Source: Gadus chalcogrammus (lineage: Eukaryota; Chordata; Actinopteri; Gadiformes; Gadidae). From it: 64,000 bases of DNA. Below are positions 58,443-64,000 of the stretch, one piece after another; the first letter of the stretch is position 1; each line of letters starts with the position of its first letter. The position numbers and the translations under genes are program-made. The DNA lies in NCBI RefSeq assembly GCF_026213295.1, contig NC_079419.1, forward strand, positions 22,838,818-22,902,817, read 5' to 3'. The notes under the pieces are model-generated. The model was not told the DNA's origin. It saw nothing but the letters and a program-made list of their open reading frames with translations, and made no database searches.

Positions 58443-59482
58443 TAGGCCCCTTTTACACAAAGGGAAAACGCAGATATTTCCATATGGTTTGGCCTCTCAT
58501 TTACACGAAAACGCAGTTTTTGTCACAGAAAACGATCATTGGAGATTTCTGAAAACACCGGTTAAGTGTTGTCGTGTCAACGGGGAGAAACTGGGTTTTA
58601 GGTTCTGAAGCGTCACATAATGCGCCAGGAAATGCTTAACGTCATATGAGCGCCCTATGTTTACAGTTATCATTGGTTTATTGGCCTAATCTGAGGAGAA
58701 ATCTATGCCATAAACAGAAATATTATAGGCCTTTATTACACGGGTCTTCTCAATGCCGTGGAACGCTCCATTCACTTTCATGGGTAGTAGTCCGGTGACT
58801 TGTCAAGCCCAGCGTCTTCCGTTGCTAAGCGACGTCACCGTCTTTGCGGACAAATTATTTCTCTGCTGATCAACACTAAGAATGCTGGTAACGAATAAAT
58901 TGTAAAAAGACACACCATGTGAAGTTATTTTTTCGTTTTGGCAAGTAGCCGTGTAATAAGCGGGATAATGTATAGAACGTTGCCGGTCATTGTCGAAAAT
59001 ACGCCCCTTCAGGGCGAAGCAAGACACCTTCGCTGCGCGTCGGTCGGTGTACTGTTCGCCCTGTCGGGGCTTATTTTCCCGATAATGACCGGCGTTCTAT
59101 ACATTATCCCTTACATATATATTTAGCAGAGTAGGCCTAGTAACAAATGTGTGCAAAGTTACATATGTATTAAAAAAAAAAAGTCGGGTTGAAATCGGAC
59201 TCATAATTACGGTTAATGTGTCGGGTCGGGCCGGGCTCGGACAGAACGTGCATGGGCTCGGGCCGGGTCGGGCTTGATTTTCTGGGCCCGATCTAAGCTC
59301 TACTACACTGCCGCCCATAGGTTCGGCATAGTTATAATGGCGCTCGACGGCGTATTTATGCGTTTTGATGTAAACGAAAACTTTTTGGAAAACGATGCTG
59401 TGTGCACAATGTTATTTTTGAAAACGGAGGGGGGGAAATATTTGTTTCTATAAATACCCTGCTACGTATAAACGTGGCCTTA
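58443..59482. mobile_element. Terminal-inverted-repeat element with nested foldback repeats
   Basis: Left end TTAGGCCCCTTTTACACAAA and right end (reverse complement) TTAAGGCCACGTTTATACG are imperfect inverted repeats. Internal GAAAACGCAG and AAACGATGC-like segments are usual for a common fish MITE family. No target duplication was evident. Two other repeats are nested: the foldback 58962-59110 with its flanks (from about 58723), and a GGGTCGGGCCGGGCTCGG segment at 59185-59310. Confidence 0.5.
58962..59110. repeat. 149-bp foldback (long imperfect hairpin)
   Basis: GGGATAATGTATAGAACG at the left end pairs with CGTTCTATACATTATCCC at the right end. The pairing continues through GCCGGTCATT.../...AATGACCGGC and GCCCC...CAGGGCGAA/TTCGCCCTG...GGGGC, leaving a loop of about 36 nt. 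Arms are about 56 bp with few mismatches. Confidence 0.9.
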
Positions 59483-60519
59483 AACACATTGTCAAGTAGA
59501 CACTATCTTTAGAGCAACATTCATCTAGGTTAGTTGCTCTGACTCAGCATCAAGAGAAATATCATGTGAAGTTTTAGCAAGCCTCGCTTTTTAAGGATGG
59601 ATGAGTTTTGGAGAGTACAGGGAGTGGCAGTGATTTATTTTCTCTCCATACTAACACTTGAAATGGCAAATCTTCCATATTTCAAGAATTGGGTTGTGAA
59701 ATAAAATATAAATGAAGTCTGCTTCACTAACAGTTCATTTACGTTTTCAGTCCATGGGCATGGAATGCAAACAGAAAATTAACGCAAAACACTCCAACAG
59801 CAAGATAGTCACTTAAATGTTTGTTGAATAGACCAGTCAACAAAACTTGCAACCTTCAATCCAAGGACATAATACTGCATCAACACCTTTGACTGGGTTT
59901 AAACAAACAAAAAAACAATCTTCTTTTGCTGACCTTCATGGTCATTTTCTAATGTTATGTTATCCGTCCAATAGTATATTATATCAAGCATTATTAGCTG
60001 TAAACACTTCTCAGATACGATGGCTTTATGGCAGTTAGGCACCAGAAATCTGATTCTGTTTAAGAACAAGATGAAGTAGGGAGGTCTAATTTAAAAAATA
60101 GAGCAGGTCACAAATTGTCGACCAAGTATCATAAAACATTTATATCACTCCAATATCCCTAACACCCATGAAATGAACATATCGTATGACTCCAAACGCT
60201 TAACCATGAAAAACCAAAAAACATACAGGCCTGCCAAAAGACTGGCTAGGCCATTTCTTCTAAAACTTCACCCTTCTCACAGATTCACTCCATATTTTTT
60301 CTTTCTTCTGTCTGAGCCTTTTTCAGAGATAGTTTTTTTCAACATGCAATTAAACCAATCCTGGTTGAAAACATTTCTCTAACTGGCATTGTACACTGTA
60401 TACAATTTTTGAGGCGATATTCAACGTTCAGATTTTCAAATCATCCTCAAAACAATCCATAGACTTATAGAAATTTCCCATAAGGCAGAATTTAAACTGG
60501 TTTTAGGATGCGCAATATG
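59483..60519. other. No gene recognised
   Basis: AT-rich sequence upstream of (5' to) the coding part of dlgap, presumably intronic. No relic identified. Confidence 0.55.
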
Positions 60520-60900
60520 GTCTCACTGATTTCAAAAGTACCTGTTTGGCTCTGTAAAAAATTCAGGCCAAGTCCGATACCACTCAGGCAACCGACACAA
60601 CACTGAATCTCAGAAAGTTGAAACTGATGTAATCGTGTTTTCTGAAACCAAGCTACAGAAATAGGTTCTGGATCTGGTTATCTTTAATAATGGTACAATT
60701 TGTACCAAACTGAAGGTAGAGTGGCTTTTTATGTGAATGCATTGTGTGAGGATGTCTAAAACTATTTGCAAACAGTTCTCCTTTGTCACTTTGAATCTTG
60801 CTGTCTAAAGGGGATCTCTATGGCCTATTTCCCTTGTCCGTTCAATGGTAAAACAAATCTGCAGAAATGGCACTGGGTAGAAGAGAAGAAATTGCCACAT
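60520..60900 (+). pseudogene. LINE endonuclease fragment
   Basis: The plus strand reads, with frameshifts, DVIVFSETKLQ (compare the TETWL motif), LDIFNNGT, GRVAFYVNALCED and QFSFVTLNLAV...KGISMAYFPCPF (compare the FELLxLxV..GCYRPP region of fish LINE endonucleases). Short and decayed; opposite orientation to the LINE at 61660-64000. Confidence 0.5.
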
Positions 60901-61659
60901 GAAGTGGCATCAACGAAACCCCAGCTCAAGTAGAGCAACGTCATCATCAAATATGATGGACAGCAAGAAGAAAGAAGTTTAGAATTGTGTTTTTGTTTAA
61001 GACTAGACTATGGGTTTTGTCTAGAAGTCAGGGGATTTTGTTTTTTTATCTTGGCCTAGGTTAACCCAAAGCTTTTCCTTTGTTTATTTCTTTGTTCACG
61101 TATTATATGCAGCAAATGTAAAATTAATCAATTGTTTTGGAACATTGCCTGATTGAAGGCTAATTTCAATCCCTTTCTGCTATGTTTTCTCCCTACTATG
61201 TCTGATCCCATTTAGGGTAAAACATCATTCTGATTTTAATCAGGAATGTCAAGCTTGATGTCAAACATAGGCCTACTTATAGACCTGGACATTAGATACA
61301 GCTGCCAATGCATTACTTGCTTTCCCCTGTGTGTCCATCGCTGTTAAACCCAGGAACTGGAGCGCAGATCCAAACCAGTGTCTTAAGTCAAAACCGGGAA
61401 CAGGTTTTAACATACTGTTGTTTGTGGCTCTACCACAAACAAGAATGTTGATGGAATTGCATGAATAATTCAGGCTTTGTTTGGAAATTGGTGTCCAGAA
61501 GGGCAGACAAAAGCTCCTGGACCACAGACCATGGGGTGCTGGCCATCAGGCCAACAGGGACAAATCTCTTTGGGCGATGCATCTTGGGCCGGTGGGCTGT
61601 CAAATAACCATAACGTTTCTGACAGCCCTCTCTGGTTCTTTCCCGGCCCTGTGCCTATC
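60901..61659. other. No gene recognised
   Basis: A 92-codon plus-strand open frame begins at 61477 and runs into the LINE tail; no motif is recognised. Confidence 0.5.
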
Positions 61660-64000
61660 ATTAGGTCAAGTCAAGTTTATTTGGTATACCCCATTTCATA
61701 CACAGAACGGCAACTCAATGTGCTTAACAAAGATAAAAGGAAGTGCAAACTGTAGTTATATATAAAACATTAGATATAAAAGCATAAAAAGAAGTGCAAA
61801 ACTAAATGTGTACACAAATATACATATGTAAATAGATCAATAGTTAAAAGGGCATAAAACAGAAATTAGCCAAAGGCAGTTGAGTATAGTTTGGTCTTAG
61901 GTTTGGTTTTAAAACTTTTAACATTTCAGGCATTCTTCATATGTTCAGGGAGTTGAATCAGGGAATTGGATCTGCCTAATGGCTTTTTGGGGAGGCCTTT
62001 GAATAGCCCAATACAGTAGTCAAGCCTGCGCGAGATAAAGGCATGTGTGAGTTTTTCCAGATCTTCTTTTAACATAAAATCCCTACATTTAGCTATATTT
62101 CTAAGGTGACAAAATGCTGATTTGGTGGTTTGACCACCAAATCATTTGGCAGTTAAAATTTAGATCGCTGTCAATATGGACACCCAGGTTCTTCAAAGCT
62201 TGAGTCCCTTTGAATCAAGAATAGCAGTGACTTTGTGTCTTCTTTTTCCAAATACGATCACAAATACGAGCAAGGTAAATCTAAGTGTCATCAGCATTAG
62301 TAGGACATTTTATCATTCTTCATAATTTGACCAAGTGGAAGCATGTACAGGATGAATAACAGGGGCCCAAGTGGTGTGCCCTGGGGAACACCACAAGTCA
62401 GAGACGTCGGTGTTGAGGTACAGTCACCAATGGCAACAAAAAAGCTCCTGTCCTCGATATGATTTGAGCCAATGAATGACAGCACCTGAGAATCCAACAC
62501 AGTGTTCGAAAGCAACACTCAGATCCAGTAGTACTGGGACTGATATTTTCCCTGAGTCAGTGTTTAGGCATATGTCATTTACAACTTTAATAAAAGCTGT
62601 TTCAGTGCTATGATTCGCACAGGTGGAAGAGATGAGGCCTCGAACCGCTTTTTCAAGTGTAGCTCTGTCTACGATGGTACATTCCGACATGACATTTGTT
62701 GCTCCACTCATTTTAGAAGATTTGAGGTAGCTTTTTTGGGGCTGGAGTGCAATATTCTGTCGGATTTGGTCAATCTTGCCCTTAAAAAAGGATGCAACTC
62801 ATTGCATTTGGTGGTTGTGGCAAGCTCAGGAGCTAGTTCCAAAGGGGGGTTTCTTAATTTCTCAAATACTGAGAAAAGCACCCGGGCATTCATATTATTT
62901 GAGAAGAAGGACCACCTTGCCTTATATATTTCAGAGTTGTATCTACAAAGAGTTTGGTTTTTCGCTATTTCCTTTCTATTTTCCTGCAGTCTCTCTTTAG
63001 GTTTCCTGCAGTCTCTCTTGAAGTGTCTCCATAGGTTTTCATCCATGGGGACACCTCTTTATGTTTACGTATTTTGGTTTTAACAGTAGCTATATGATCC
63101 ATAATAGTAGCCATTCTAGAGTTACAATCGTTCATTAAGTAATTTACAGAGCCTTGTACTTGACTAGTGGATATTGACAAAGCTAGTTGAAATAAAGCAC
63201 CTGTATTGCTGTCAATAATTATTCTTTGCACTGTGTATGGGTCTATTGCTAGTTGGTGGGCACATGGAAAGAGTGAAAAAGACACAATGGTGATCCGACA
63301 GGGCCAGGTCCAAACACAGATGTTTATGCCACTTGAAACGACAAGATCTAGAGTATGACTACAAGAGTGGGTGGGCTCTTGTACATGTTGTGTGAGGCCA
63401 AAAGTGTCCAGTAATGACAGTAGTTCTTTGGCATAGCTTTTATCAGGATTGTCCACATGGAAGTTAAAATCCCCAGTTATGATAAGACAGTCATATTTAA
63501 GACAGATAATAGAAAACAGTTCACTGAATACATGCATGAATATTCTCGCAGAGTTTTTTGGGGGTCTGTAGATGATGAGTAGGACAGTCTGAGGGTAACA
63601 TAGTTGCGCTTAAATATTCAAAGGACACAAATATCCAAAATGTCTGTTTGCATTGTAGGGGTGCTTTACAAAGGGTGGCTATTCCACCTCCTATTTTTGT
63701 AGTCCGTGGCATGCTAAAAAAGCAAAATTAGGGGGAGCTGGCCCAATCATGATGGCAATATTACCTAAATCCAGCCAGGTCTCAGTTAAAAATAAGAAAT
63801 CCAGCTTATATGTAGATATAAAAACATTAATTAAAGGTTGGGTATCGAATTCTCTTTTTTGGCAATTTTTGCAAAATTACTTGAAATCCTGATCATAACC
63901 CACTTACAGCCACTGAGATAGAAGTACTGATATGAAAATTAAACAAGTCAATCATCTGTGGAACGGGCAGGGCTCGAAAAACTCCAGCCAATGATTTCCA
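61660..64000 (-). pseudogene. CR1/L2-group LINE (endonuclease and RT), decayed, runs off the window
   Basis: The minus strand carries FLFLTETWLDLGN (about 63780), RGGGIATL-like sequence, IITGDFNFHVDNPDKSYAKE and THSCSHTLDLVVSSG (endonuclease, 63300-63500). A linker follows (WSFFSNNMNARVLFSVFEKL). RT pieces include STETAFIKVVNDICLNTDSG, VPVLLDLSVAFEH and TCGVPQGTPLGPLLFILYML, with a damaged catalytic box NADD plus TAG at 62284-62298. The C-terminus reads HAFISRRLDYCIGLFKGLPK, and the tail AATAAACTTGACTTGAC ends at about 61664. There is a deletion between endonuclease and RT, and many frameshifts. Confidence 0.75.

Overview
This is a window of animal nuclear DNA: AT-rich, intron-dominated and full of interspersed repeats of the kinds found in ray-finned fish. 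It holds most of one conserved protein-coding gene on the minus strand, a DLGAP/SAPAP/GKAP-family postsynaptic scaffold gene (dlgap1-like). Nine coding exons are spread over about 49 kb (58231 down to 9058), each with readable GT/AG splice sites and matching codon phase. The visible protein runs from the conserved MKGL start through five guanylate-kinase-binding repeats, a proline-rich segment and the dynein-light-chain (LC8) binding motifs to the conserved segment before the C-terminal GKAP domain. The C-terminal exons are not visible and probably lie beyond the left edge. The 5' UTR/promoter exons lie beyond the right edge. A teleost is certain in practice. A cod-like fish (Gadiformes) is a reasonable guess, because of very long TG/AC microsatellites and a Gmr1-type retrotransposon, a family first described from Atlantic cod.

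The introns are stacks of mobile elements. The outstanding one is a 5.28-kb LTR retrotransposon at 22403-27686. Its two 405-bp LTRs look identical, and it has landed in a GT microsatellite, antisense to the dlgap gene. It has a primer-binding site fitting tRNA-Ala, a gag-protease frame, and a pol frame in which INTEGRASE PRECEDES REVERSE TRANSCRIPTASE/RNase H. That is the rare Gmr1 order, not the usual Ty3/gypsy order. Gag-protease and integrase-RT-RNase H lie in the same reading frame, separated by a single TGA at 24138-24140. The pol frame stays open 108 codons into the 3' LTR. A second, strongly decayed relic with the same integrase-to-RT order lies at about 7580-8595.

Layout from left to right. 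2040-3960: decayed LINE with ORF1 and RT pieces (minus). 4928-5634: two clusters of a 16-bp palindrome-forming motif. 7580-8595: Gmr1-like relic. 9058-9309: dlgap exon 9. 10066-11580: a copy of an intronic repeat that recurs at 20290-29002, where it forms a large inverted-repeat element holding an L2-type LINE and the young Gmr1 element. 20025-20107: exon 8. 29547-29731: a giant TC/TG microsatellite. 31892-32068: exon 7. 32567-33390: non-autonomous DNA transposon. 34385-36890: RTE-like LINE. 37450-37863: exons 6 and 5. 38879-39161: exon 4. 39376-41350: inverted second copy of that DNA transposon, carrying a nested MITE. 42692-42807: short tandem array. 44040-45345: LINE and gypsy fragments. 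45908-46560 and 48047-49023: hAT-type elements with perfect 8-bp target duplications. 49307-49502 and 50401-50624: exons 3 and 2. 53255-54070: hAT transposase relic. 56839-58231: exon 1. 58443-59482: terminal-inverted-repeat element with a 149-bp foldback. 60520-64000: LINE endonuclease and RT remnants.

No rRNA, tRNA gene, CRISPR array or bacterial-type operon was seen. All calls are by eye from sequence and conceptual translation. Family names come from recalled motifs, not from database searches.
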